Positions 56,520-64,000 of a stretch of 64,000 bases of DNA are shown here, piece by piece. Position numbers and translations under genes: made by a program. The stretch spans positions 310,001 through 374,000 of the forward strand of contig NZ_SJPH01000004.1 of NCBI RefSeq assembly GCF_007859815.1, in the 5' to 3' direction. Positions within the stretch are counted from its first letter, which is position 1; each line of letters starts with the position of its first letter. A model generated the notes under the pieces. It was not told the origin of the DNA. It saw only the letters and a program-made list of their open reading frames with translations, and ran no database searches. This stretch comes from Botrimarina hoheduenensis (lineage in GTDB: Bacteria > Planctomycetota > Planctomycetia > Pirellulales > Lacipirellulaceae).

Positions 56520-56888
56520 ATGGCGACGATGGGGATCCGTGTTGATTGCCCCAAGGGGCACCACTTCAAAGTGAAGAGCAAGTACGCCGGCAAGAAGGGA
56601 CTGTGTCCCTACTGCGAGAGCGTGGTGCGTGTGCCCGCGCTCGATTCCGAGGAATCGGAACGCGCCTTCCGCAGCACGGTTGCCGATGAGGTACGCGCTC
56701 GCCAGATCAGCACCGACCCGTCGTCGAGTTCGGTGCTTGACGACGACCTCCCCTCCAACGCTTCAACGAGCGGAAGCCTGCTCGGCTCGTCGGTCATCCG
56801 CCACACCAGTAAGTGCAGCTGCGGCCAATCGGTACCAATGTGGTTTGCAAGGTGCCCGGGGTGCGGCAAGTACCTGGACCATCGTTGA
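56520..56888 (+). CDS. Small double zinc-ribbon protein
   Basis: The 122-residue protein has two zinc-binding sites: DCPKGHHFKVKSKYAGKKG leading to CPYC at the N-terminus, and CSCG ... CPGCGKYLDHR at the C-terminus. A Ser/Asp-rich linker of about 60 residues separates them. The N-terminal half resembles small planctomycete zinc ribbons that often precede kinases or membrane proteins. There is no membrane segment. A second possible start is ATG 56529. I cannot assign a role. Confidence 0.65.
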   Translation: MATMGIRVDCPKGHHFKVKSKYAGKKGLCPYCESVVRVPALDSEESERAFRSTVADEVRARQISTDPSSSSVLDDDLPSNASTSGSLLGSSVIRHTSKCSCGQSVPMWFARCPGCGKYLDHR

Positions 56889-57191
56889 ATCAGCGGTGCC
56901 GAAAGCGCACGCCCCCCCTTCGCTAGCTACCTAGCGAGTCTCCAACGACCCACTTCTCCGGCGAGCCCGTTCTCTGGCGGGCCCCGTCTCCCGAGAAGGC
57001 TCGATCTGCTGCGGGCCGCTCTAAACCGGCTGGCCTGTTGCCAGCGGCTGCTAGCACGCGCTCACGATTGGCGTGGCACGGTCTCTAGCCGGTTGCTACG
57101 GTTCGCTCCCGTCTTGGGGCGACGCGCGCTGCGTAGGTGCGCGCCTCTGCAACCGATTAACGGCAACGATCAGGCCAACACCGGGCGTCCG
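56889..57191. other. Intergenic region, nothing recognised
   Basis: These 303 bases hold several short inverted repeats of GC-rich sequence but no terminator with a T-tract. The frame of the following gene is open from 57093, but the extra residues (RRALRRCAPLQPI) look non-coding. Confidence 0.35.
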
Positions 57192-57902
57192 ATGGCTCGA
57201 ATGCTTCCTAAAGCGTTATTGACGACGCTCATCTTGAGCACCGCCACCGGCTGTCAGTCCGGCGGACCCCGCATGGCGGGGCTCAACCCCTTCTACCGGC
57301 CCGAGCTCACTTCGATCACCACCCCGGCTGAGCGTGTCAAGGAGTTGCGCGCGCTCGCCGAAGGTGCCCCATCGATGGATACCGGGGCGAGTGAGAAGAT
57401 GGTTGTGGATCTGGTTCGGCAGCTCGGGAGCGAACCCAACCCGATGATCCGTCAAGCGATTATCGAGACCACCACACAGTTCAAGACGCCGCTGGCAGCC
57501 AAAACGCCGATTGCCGGTCTGCAAGACGAAGACTCACATGTTCGACAGGCTTGCTGTCGTATGCTCGCCGAGCGGCCCACTCCCGCCGGGGCGGCTGCGC
57601 TTGCTGCGGTCGCCAAGCAAGACGCGGATTTCGACGTCCGCATCGCCGCTGTGCAGGCGCTAGGTGAACAGAAGGATCCGATTGCCCAGCAAGCACTGCT
57701 AGCGGCGCTCGAGGATTCTGATCCCGCCATGCAGCTCGTGGGGGTTCAATCGATGCGCCGGGTCAGCGGTAAGGACCTGGGCGGCAATGTGGCTGACTAC
57801 ATCGCGCTGGCCAGGAAGCAGTCGGCACCAACTACGGCTGCCGGCAGCGGCGAACCCGCTATCGAGGTCGCCGAGCGTACCTTCGGTTGGTTGCCGAAAT
57901 AG
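57192..57902 (+). CDS. HEAT-repeat lipoprotein
   Basis: The 236-residue product from ATG 57192 has a lipoprotein signal (ALLTTLILSTATGCQSG, lipobox TATGC). The mature protein contains about four HEAT/PBS-type helical repeats (MIRQAIIETTTQFKTPLAA, HVRQACCRMLAERPTPAGAA, DVRIAAVQALGEQKDPIAQ, AMQLVGVQSMRRVSGKDLG). HEAT repeats serve as protein-binding scaffolds, so a role in an outer-surface complex is plausible, but the partner is unknown. It is monocistronic as far as spacing shows. Confidence 0.8.
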   Translation: MARMLPKALLTTLILSTATGCQSGGPRMAGLNPFYRPELTSITTPAERVKELRALAEGAPSMDTGASEKMVVDLVRQLGSEPNPMIRQAIIETTTQFKTPLAAKTPIAGLQDEDSHVRQACCRMLAERPTPAGAAALAAVAKQDADFDVRIAAVQALGEQKDPIAQQALLAALEDSDPAMQLVGVQSMRRVSGKDLGGNVADYIALARKQSAPTTAAGSGEPAIEVAERTFGWLPK

Positions 57903-58185
57903 TCTGCTCCGATCAAAACCCCGCCCGCTGCCAAGCTCCGCGCAGAAGCCGCCTCTAGCTCGCTCTTCTTTGATCAATGCGAGCCGATCGTAATTTGAGA
58001 AGCTCGTAAAAAAGTTCGCTAAGAGGCTCCTGACCGTTGGTCTCAACCCTCGGACGATAGGGCCCGATACCTTGCATAGTGGTGACGCATGAGGCTCGTC
58101 TCGTGCGGTGAGGGAATGCTTGCGTTGCTATCACAAGGACGTGAGCAGGCGACAAAGCGATACGTGAGCAGGAGAAAGGCGAGTT

Positions 58186-59979
58186 ATGCGCAGCGGCTCA
58201 GGCTACAGTGACTTTCTTGCCATATCTTGTCGTTTTCGACTGGTTGTTTGGTGTTTGCTGGTCGGCACGGCAGCGAACGCGTTCGCGAAGTCACCACTGG
58301 CAACGGGCGTAACGCCGCTTGACCAGATCGTGCCTCGGTCGGTGCTCGACAACGCCACCCTGCCGGACGGTCCGATCCGTGTTGCCGCTCGTCCTGCGCT
58401 GGACTGGCGTCCGGGGCTTAACGCCGCCGCCGAGCGTTTCGAAGCGAGCGCCTCGCCGGCCGCTCCGCCCGAGTTGCCCGTCGAACTCAGCATTCCCGCC
58501 GAGATCAAAGGCCCCGCCGTCAGGGGCCCGCAGCTCGGCGCTCCGACCGTCTCTCCGCAGCCCCTCACCGACGAACCAAGGAAACTGGTGGGGCCGCAGA
58601 AGGACGCCAAGCGAATTGAACCCACCGCTCCGTCCACTACGACACCACCCGTTCGGCCGGCGGCCCCCCAACCAGTGGCGAAGTCACAACCAGCGGCGCA
58701 GTCACAACCAGCGGCGCAGTCGCCGGCACCGGTTGCTAGTGCAGGGCCGACAACAACGACCCCCTCGGTCGCCAAGCCTGCGGCTAAGCCCGCAGCAAAA
58801 CCCGCTGCCAAGTCAACCAGCATCGCAACCGCTCCGCCGATCGCCAGGCCCACGACACCACCGGCACCGTTGTCACGCGGCATGCGCAATCTGCGCTTTC
58901 GGCTGCGGACCGTGCTGTCGCACTATTACCGCCAGCCGCTCAACAGCCAGCAGCATGATCCGTGGGAAATCATGCACAGCATGCTCAGCTACGAGCTGCA
59001 CAGCCGGATCCTCGATGGTGGCCCGAACGGCCGACCGATCACGGCGGTGGGCCATCTGTGCTTCAACCGCCCGTGCAAGCGGCAAGAGCTAATGCGGCTC
59101 AACTCCGACGGTGAGCTGGATGCGCCGATCGGTGTCGGTATCCAAGGCCATCGGGGCCAATTCTTGGCGATGCTCGCACAATGCAACGTCAGCCCGACCT
59201 ATCCGATCCGCGTGGCAGACAAGCAGCTGACGATCCAGGATCTCGTGAAGGCCGAACAAAAGACCTGCTACGCGGGCGACGAACTCACCTTCAAGCTGAT
59301 CGGGCTAGGTCATTACCTGGACTCGGATGCGACGTGGCTGAATGACCGCGGCGAGTCCTGGAGTATCTCGAAGCTGATCGCTGAAGAGCGTGCCCAACCG
59401 ATCCGCGGCGCGGCCTGTGGCGGCACGCACCGTTTGGCAGGACTCGGCTTGGCGGTGCGCCGCCGTGAGGCGCGAAATGAGCCGATCGACGGCGAGTATC
59501 AGGAAGCCGCCAAGTTCGTCGCCCAGTATCAGGCCTACGCTTGGCGTCTGCAAAACTCCGATGGCAGCATGAGCACCGAATGGTTCCGCGGGCCCGGTGC
59601 CGAGGAAGACCTCGAGCGACGGATTCGCACGACCGGTCACACGCTCGAATGGCTCGCTTACTCGCTTTCGGACGAAGAATTGGTCTCGTCCAATATGGTC
59701 CGAGCGATCAATTATCTGACCAACCTCATGGCGCACAACTCGGATAAAGAATGGCACCTGGGTTCGCGTGGCCACGCGCTGCACGCGCTGCTGATCTACG
59801 ACAAACGCGTTCTGCGGCCGCACGATGAACGCCTCGAAGAAACGGTCGCGGCGGTTGATCCTACGGGTTTGCTGTACCGCGATTACCAGATCTATCGGGG
59901 GGTCCTCCGGCGTACGCCGCCCGAATCGCGCGGCTTCCTGGGTCTGTTTGGCAGTAACCAGTCCAACGAACGCCGCTAG
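58186..59979 (+). CDS. Secreted planctomycete protein with Pro/Ala linker and helical C-terminal domain
   Basis: The 597-residue product has a signal peptide (LVVWCLLVGTAANAFA). A long low-complexity linker rich in Pro, Ala, Gln and Lys follows, with AAKPAAKPAAK and SQPAAQ repeats near residues 165-210, and then a conserved 370-residue C-terminal domain. That domain has HDPWEIMHSMLSYELHSRI, GHLCFNRPC, HRGQFLAMLAQCNVSPTYP, GGTHRLAGL and SDKEWHLGSRGHALHALL, and appears helical. The pattern is familiar from planctomycete genomes but carries no established activity, and I do not assign one. A good AGGAG lies ahead of the ATG. Confidence 0.7.
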   Translation: MRSGSGYSDFLAISCRFRLVVWCLLVGTAANAFAKSPLATGVTPLDQIVPRSVLDNATLPDGPIRVAARPALDWRPGLNAAAERFEASASPAAPPELPVELSIPAEIKGPAVRGPQLGAPTVSPQPLTDEPRKLVGPQKDAKRIEPTAPSTTTPPVRPAAPQPVAKSQPAAQSQPAAQSPAPVASAGPTTTTPSVAKPAAKPAAKPAAKSTSIATAPPIARPTTPPAPLSRGMRNLRFRLRTVLSHYYRQPLNSQQHDPWEIMHSMLSYELHSRILDGGPNGRPITAVGHLCFNRPCKRQELMRLNSDGELDAPIGVGIQGHRGQFLAMLAQCNVSPTYPIRVADKQLTIQDLVKAEQKTCYAGDELTFKLIGLGHYLDSDATWLNDRGESWSISKLIAEERAQPIRGAACGGTHRLAGLGLAVRRREARNEPIDGEYQEAAKFVAQYQAYAWRLQNSDGSMSTEWFRGPGAEEDLERRIRTTGHTLEWLAYSLSDEELVSSNMVRAINYLTNLMAHNSDKEWHLGSRGHALHALLIYDKRVLRPHDERLEETVAAVDPTGLLYRDYQIYRGVLRRTPPESRGFLGLFGSNQSNERR

Positions 59980-60112
59980 AGCACCGTGCGGCAAGTTCAG
60001 TGGGTAATCACGTTGCTCCCTTTGCGCAGGTGCCGTAGATTGGGCGTTCTTGCGGAGTTCGGCAGCGTAGGACGCTTCCGCCGCGTCGCTGGTTTTCCTT
60101 GACCTAACGCCT

Positions 60113-61195
60113 ATGGCTGCGCCCCGTTCCACGTCCACGCGCCGCTTCTCGCCCCAGCTTGAAGGCTTCTGTAAGACAGCATCGGCGCTGGCCGACGCAC
60201 ACGCCGCGGAAGCCATACTGGTGCTAGCTGAGCGCCCGCTTGACTGGGCCAGCGTCCAGGAGTGTCTCGGCAAGCATACGATGCTTGTCGCTGCCGACAC
60301 TGAGGATCAGCTCGCAGGCTCCGATGACGAGGAAGGCTCGGAAGCCAACTTCGAGACGCTGCTCCTGGGCATGGGAGACGCCCCCGTCTACGAGCGGCTC
60401 ACTCAGGCGCTGCTCGAGGCGGTCTCAGAAGACCTGCTCGAAACCGGCTCGACGGTGGTCACGCTCTACAGCAGCTTCGAGCCCAGCGTCATCGACTCGG
60501 TCAGCCTGATCCGTCTGGGCGAGCATCTGGGCAAGCTCACGGTGCGCGACCTCCGACAGATCCAGACCAAAGTGCCCACCGAAACCCTCAAGCGCGTGAT
60601 CGATCTGGCGGTCGAGATCGGCCGCGAGGGACGCGAGGGCAAGCCGGTCGGCACGCTGATGGTGGTCGGTGATCACCGCAAAACACTGGAACTGAGCAAG
60701 CCCATGGGCTTCGACCCGGTCCGCGGCTACAGCGCCGCGGAGCGCAGCCTGTCCGACACCAAGGTCCGCGAGGGGGTCAAAGAAATCGCGCAGATGGACG
60801 GGGCTTTTATCGTCTCGGCCAATGGTACGGTGATCGCCTCGGCCCAGCACCTTTCGGCTCCGGCATCGCGCGAGATCTCGCTCAGCAAGGGGCTCGGCGC
60901 GCGGCACTGGGCCGCCGCCCAGGTCAGCCGCGCCACCGAAGCGATCGCCATCGCCGTTAGCGCATCGAGCGGCACGGTGCGTGTCTTTCAGAATGGCGAG
61001 GTGGTGCTTCGCATTGAACCGCTCAACCGCGCGATGACATGGCGCGACTTCGAGGCGGAAGCAGACCGCGATCGCGGGGCGGCTTCCCCCAAGCCCACCA
61101 AGAGCGCCAAGTCCAAGGCAAAAACGACCAAGGCCAAAGCGGCTGAAGCGCTGCCCCCCGATCAGTCCGATTCCGCTCAAGACGCCGGCGGCTAG
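60113..61195 (+). CDS. Diadenylate cyclase (DisA_N domain, archaeal DacZ-like)
   Basis: The 360-residue protein should make cyclic di-AMP. The first 200 residues form an N-terminal domain (YERLTQALLEAV, VTLYSSFEPSVIDSVSLIRL), as in archaeal-type DacZ enzymes. KPVGTLMVVGDHRKTLELS and MGFDPVRGYSAAERSL precede the catalytic DAC domain. Active-site motifs are DGAFIVSANGTVIASA (Asp229) and ARHWAAAQVSRATEAIAIAV (Arg264-His265-Trp266). The usual second motif is RHR, so the third residue is replaced by Trp. The C-terminal 50 residues are a Lys/Ala-rich tail. No membrane segment is present. A pApA-type phosphoesterase (nrnA) is encoded at 18035. Confidence 0.85.
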   Translation: MAAPRSTSTRRFSPQLEGFCKTASALADAHAAEAILVLAERPLDWASVQECLGKHTMLVAADTEDQLAGSDDEEGSEANFETLLLGMGDAPVYERLTQALLEAVSEDLLETGSTVVTLYSSFEPSVIDSVSLIRLGEHLGKLTVRDLRQIQTKVPTETLKRVIDLAVEIGREGREGKPVGTLMVVGDHRKTLELSKPMGFDPVRGYSAAERSLSDTKVREGVKEIAQMDGAFIVSANGTVIASAQHLSAPASREISLSKGLGARHWAAAQVSRATEAIAIAVSASSGTVRVFQNGEVVLRIEPLNRAMTWRDFEAEADRDRGAASPKPTKSAKSKAKTTKAKAAEALPPDQSDSAQDAGG

Positions 61196-61210
61196 CAAAC
61201 AGACCGATCC

Positions 61211-62134
61211 TCAAAACGCGGGAGTAAACCCCCGACCGGTCAACCGCTCGAACGCCTCGATGTACTTCTCACGGGTCCGCAGGACAACTTCCGCCGGCAA
61301 CGCGGGGGGCGGGCTCGCCCGGTCCCAATCGCTCGCAAGCAACCAATCGCGGACATACTGTTTGTCGAACGAAGGTTGCGCCTGACCCGGTTGGTAACCC
61401 TCCGCCGGCCAGTAGCGGCTGCTGTCAGGCGTGAGTGCCTCATCAATGAGGATCAGCCGCTCGCTACCCGCGGCACCCACCTGGGCGAACTCAAACTTCG
61501 TATCGGCGAGCAGCAAACCTTGTTTCAGCGCGTGGTCGGCGGCGAAACCGTACAGCCGCAGCGTCTGCTCGCGGAGCTCCCCCGCCAAGGCGTCGCCAAT
61601 GTCGCGACGCATCCGCTCGTACGAGACATTCTCGTCGTGGTCCCCCTGCTCGGCCTTGGTGGCCGGGGTAAAAATCGGCTGCGGGAGTTGCTGGCTCGCG
61701 ACGAGGCCTGTCGGCAGCGGTTCGCCGCATACCGACCGCGATGCTTGGTACTCGTTCCACCCGGAACCCGCCAAATAGCCTCGGGCGACGCACTCGTACG
61801 GAACGACCCGCCCCTTGAGGCACAGCATCGAGCGGCCGGCCAGGGCTGCGCGGTCCGTGCCAGTCGGCAGCGGCATGGCGGCAACGTCGTCGGTGACCAG
61901 ATGGTGCTCGATGCCCAGGTGCTCGGCGATCAGGCCGAACCAGAACACGCTCAGCCCCGTCAGCACCCGCCCTTTGTCAGGCACGCCGGTTGGCAGGACC
62001 CAGTCAAAAGCGCTGATCCGGTCCGTCGCGACAAGCAGCAGGTGCTCTCCGAGGTCGTAAACGTCGCGGACCTTGCCCCGAAAAGGTTCGATGCCCGGCA
62101 CATGAGAAGCTAGCAGCGGCGTGGCAGTCGGCAT
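61211..62134 (-). CDS. purC: SAICAR synthetase
   Basis: The 307-residue PurC joins aspartate to CAIR in purine synthesis. Motifs are GKVRDVYDLGEHLLLVATDR with the ISAFDWVLP segment, VVPYECVARGYLAGSGWNEY, LLLADTKFEFAQVG and LTPDSSRYWPAEGY. The long form (about 300 residues) is normal for this branch. It is convergent with the diadenylate cyclase gene (15 bases apart) and divergent from the GH10-like gene. Confidence 0.96.
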   Translation of the reverse strand: MPTATPLLASHVPGIEPFRGKVRDVYDLGEHLLLVATDRISAFDWVLPTGVPDKGRVLTGLSVFWFGLIAEHLGIEHHLVTDDVAAMPLPTGTDRAALAGRSMLCLKGRVVPYECVARGYLAGSGWNEYQASRSVCGEPLPTGLVASQQLPQPIFTPATKAEQGDHDENVSYERMRRDIGDALAGELREQTLRLYGFAADHALKQGLLLADTKFEFAQVGAAGSERLILIDEALTPDSSRYWPAEGYQPGQAQPSFDKQYVRDWLLASDWDRASPPPALPAEVVLRTREKYIEAFERLTGRGFTPAF

Positions 62135-62220
62135 CGGAGAAGGGGGCCAAGACAGGGTTGACGGTTGTGGGTTTGCAGACGCCTAACTAAAGTATTGCCA
62201 GTTCACCACTTGGGGAAAGA

Positions 62221-62242
62221 TCCCCGGCCAGTCGGCCGGGGA
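62221..62242. other. Short GC-rich hairpin in divergent region
   Basis: A 9-base perfect stem (62221-62229 with 62234-62242) closes an AGTC loop between the starts of purC and the GH10-like gene. There is no T-tract after it on either strand, so terminator function is doubtful. It could be an operator or leader structure. Confidence 0.4.
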
Positions 62243-62336
62243 ATCGGTCCGCTCGGCACATCGCGCCATCGCTAGCCGATCGGACGATGGATTGCTCAGG
62301 CGGACGCCTTACGAGCCGCTGCTTTGAGTCGTGTCG

Positions 62337-63833
62337 ATGGGCCTGCTTCGGTTCGATGTCCAATCCGCCGATCTGCTGAGCGAAGATCGCCTGGCAAGAT
62401 CGTTCGTCGCCGGGCCCGATGAGTCGCCCTATTACGGCCGCACGATCCGTAACGGCTCATCGATCGTTATCGAGCGCCGCGAAGATGCGTCCGGGTGTTT
62501 TACCCTGCCGTGGCCGATCGAGGGGCACGGCGACTGGTTGATCGCCACCTCGACTCTTATGGAGCGGGCGCGCCCCTATCTGCTCGAAGTCGAGCTCGCC
62601 CGCGGCTTGGTCTTCCGTCTGCGCGACCAGATGGGCGCTTGGGAGCAGCTTGGCCTCGCGGTGGCAGATCCGCTGCGGGCCGAGGTTGCCGAGGCCACTC
62701 GGCTGTTCACCCGCGCTGCTACCCAGCAAGCTAACCCGGCCGCTGCCGCCGGCCTGGCGACCCAGGCCCTTCAGGCGGCCGCGACGGCCTCTTGCAACCT
62801 TGCCGGCGTGTACGCCGAGCAAGCGCTCGCCTTCCGGCGCGCGGGGTCACAAACGCTGAGCACGCTGATGGGGGTCCGACTGACCGGCGACAAGCCGGTC
62901 GGTGCCCGCTCGCAACGGATTGTCGAAACCTGCAACCTGATCGGTGCCCCGTGCGGCTGGGGGGCTGTGGAACGCAGCGAGGGACGCCGCGACTGGTCGG
63001 AGGTCGATGCGGTGATCGACTGGGCGCGCTCAAACGGCTTGCGCGTTTGCGGTGGTCCGCTGCTCGAGTTCGACGATCGTCGGCTGCCCGACTGGGCTTA
63101 TCTGTGGGAGGGAGACCTCGACACGTTGGCCTCGCTGATGATCGGCCACGTTCGTTCCGCAGTCGAGCGTTACAAGGGACGCGTACAGCTCTGGAACGTC
63201 GCTTCGCGGGTCAATCGAACGGGCGTGCTGTCGCTGTCAGACGAACACCGGCTGTCGATCGTCGCGGGAGCCGTGAAGGCGGTGCGCCAGATCGATCCGC
63301 AGACGCCGGTCGTCGTAGGAATCGATCAGCCCTGGGGAGAGTACCGCGGCCGCACGGAGACGGAGCTCGCCCCCCTCGATTTTGCCGACGCATTAGAACG
63401 GGCCGATCTGGGCATCGCCGGTTTCGACTTGGAGCTCAATATCGGCTACTACCCGCTCGCCACGGCGCTCCGCAACCCACTCGCCTTCAGCCGCCTGATC
63501 GACCTATGGAACGTGCGGCTCGAGTCGCCGCTGATGCTGACGCTGACGCTGCCCAGCTCGCCCAAGAAGGACTCCAAGGCCGACCCGCAAATGAAAGTTG
63601 TGGCGGGGGGCGAAGGCAACGACCAACTCGTTACGCCTGAGTGGCAGGCCACGTGGGCGCGGGATCGCCTCACCATGCTGCTGGCCAAGAACGCTGTGCA
63701 GGTGATCCTCTGGGGCCATCTGAGCGACGCCCTGCCGCACTGCTTCCCCCACGGCGGTCTGTACGACGCGAAGAACGCCGAGAAGCCGATCGTCGCTGAG
63801 TTGCAGCGCTTGCGGGCCGAGTACTTGGCTTAG
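62337..63833 (+). CDS. GH10-like protein lacking the acid/base residue
   Basis: The 498-residue product has an N-terminal beta-rich domain (about 1-150) and an alpha-rich linker, followed by a TIM-barrel portion like glycoside hydrolase family 10. In that family WDVVNE carries the acid/base glutamate. Here the matching strand is WNVASRVN (Trp286), so the glutamate is an arginine. The nucleophile strand aligns as GFDLELNIGYYP, with Glu366 in the TELD position, and WGHLSDALPHCFPHGGLYD matches the C-terminal WGxxD region. It probably binds or remodels a carbohydrate without classical xylanase chemistry. No signal peptide is visible, so it may be cytoplasmic. The start is ATG 62337; GTG 62331 is also possible. 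Confidence 0.7.
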   Translation: MGLLRFDVQSADLLSEDRLARSFVAGPDESPYYGRTIRNGSSIVIERREDASGCFTLPWPIEGHGDWLIATSTLMERARPYLLEVELARGLVFRLRDQMGAWEQLGLAVADPLRAEVAEATRLFTRAATQQANPAAAAGLATQALQAAATASCNLAGVYAEQALAFRRAGSQTLSTLMGVRLTGDKPVGARSQRIVETCNLIGAPCGWGAVERSEGRRDWSEVDAVIDWARSNGLRVCGGPLLEFDDRRLPDWAYLWEGDLDTLASLMIGHVRSAVERYKGRVQLWNVASRVNRTGVLSLSDEHRLSIVAGAVKAVRQIDPQTPVVVGIDQPWGEYRGRTETELAPLDFADALERADLGIAGFDLELNIGYYPLATALRNPLAFSRLIDLWNVRLESPLMLTLTLPSSPKKDSKADPQMKVVAGGEGNDQLVTPEWQATWARDRLTMLLAKNAVQVILWGHLSDALPHCFPHGGLYDAKNAEKPIVAELQRLRAEYLA

Positions 63834-64000
63834 TCCACGATCGCCAACGAAAAGGCTCTCGCGAGCGCCTTGTGATCGGACTTAGAGGGCCGAGAGCGGG
63901 GAAATTCCTGGTATTGCGCACTTCCTTACCCTAGATTGCGCACAACGGCCACATGAGCCTCTGAGGCTTTTCAGCGGCTTTCTTTTCTGTGCCGTTCTTC
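63834..64000. other. Window end, no gene seen
   Basis: The last 167 bases after the GH10-like gene hold no open frame with protein-like composition on the plus strand. An inverted pair (CTCTCGC/GCGAGAG-like) near 63858 is too weak to call a terminator. Confidence 0.3.

Overview
The window reads as a chromosomal segment of a planctomycete, most likely order Pirellulales (Lacipirellulaceae- or Pirellulaceae-like). This placement is inferred. Supporting signs are high GC, an N-terminal LExR-type motif on a giant PKD-repeat protein, four PEP-CTERM proteins (two with dockerin-like modules), a Ser/Thr kinase fused to about 22 WD40 repeats, menaquinone synthesis by the futalosine route, and many zinc-ribbon or lipoprotein hypotheticals. 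I saw no rRNA, tRNA, CRISPR array, insertion sequence or prophage.

Layout. 1-3681: 3' part of a cell-surface PKD-repeat protein. 3780-8849: membrane kinase with WD40 propellers. 8960-11635: three-gene operon (membrane protein, CpsD/ParA-like P-loop protein with a degenerate P-loop, ExeA-like AAA ATPase) resembling parts of exopolysaccharide/PEP-CTERM loci. 11694-14777 (minus): two PEP-CTERM proteins, one a secreted endonuclease/exonuclease/phosphatase-fold enzyme, separated by a good terminator. 14778-15425: a gap with no convincing gene. 15426-19030: larB-nnrD and ribF-nrnA, each pair translationally overlapped. 19144-22522: zinc-ribbon membrane protein, glyS, comB. 22657-26333: menaquinone cluster menG/ubiE, ubiX, mqnP, mqnE, closed by a strong bidirectional terminator. 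26388-29066 (minus): TadE-like protein and a Tad-type von Willebrand protein with a large proline-rich insertion. 29307-36228 (minus): priA, a haem-binding sensor kinase, rnhA and recG, a neighbourhood of R-loop processing and replication restart. 36323-40413: nadD, small hypotheticals, a soluble histidine kinase, a lipoprotein, nnrE. 40576-42081: PEP-CTERM gene interrupted by an in-frame TAG. 42066-46181: mutM, a lower-GC membrane protein, trpB, trpA. 46518-50559: hypothetical, PEP-CTERM protein, AlkA-like glycosylase, soluble Aer-like PAS protein. 50763-56089 (minus): ABC ATPase, 870-residue membrane lipoprotein, fused ThiP/FbpB-type permease. 56520-63833: zinc ribbon, HEAT lipoprotein, planctomycete-type secreted protein, diadenylate cyclase, purC, GH10-like protein lacking the usual acid/base residue.

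Most genes are housekeeping metabolism and genome maintenance interspersed with surface and envelope genes. Points most worth a second look are the three-gene ATPase operon with a degenerate P-loop, the interrupted PEP-CTERM gene, the von Willebrand domain split by a polyproline insertion, the variant diadenylate cyclase and the GH10-like protein with an altered active site. All calls come from reading the sequence and translations; no database search was run.
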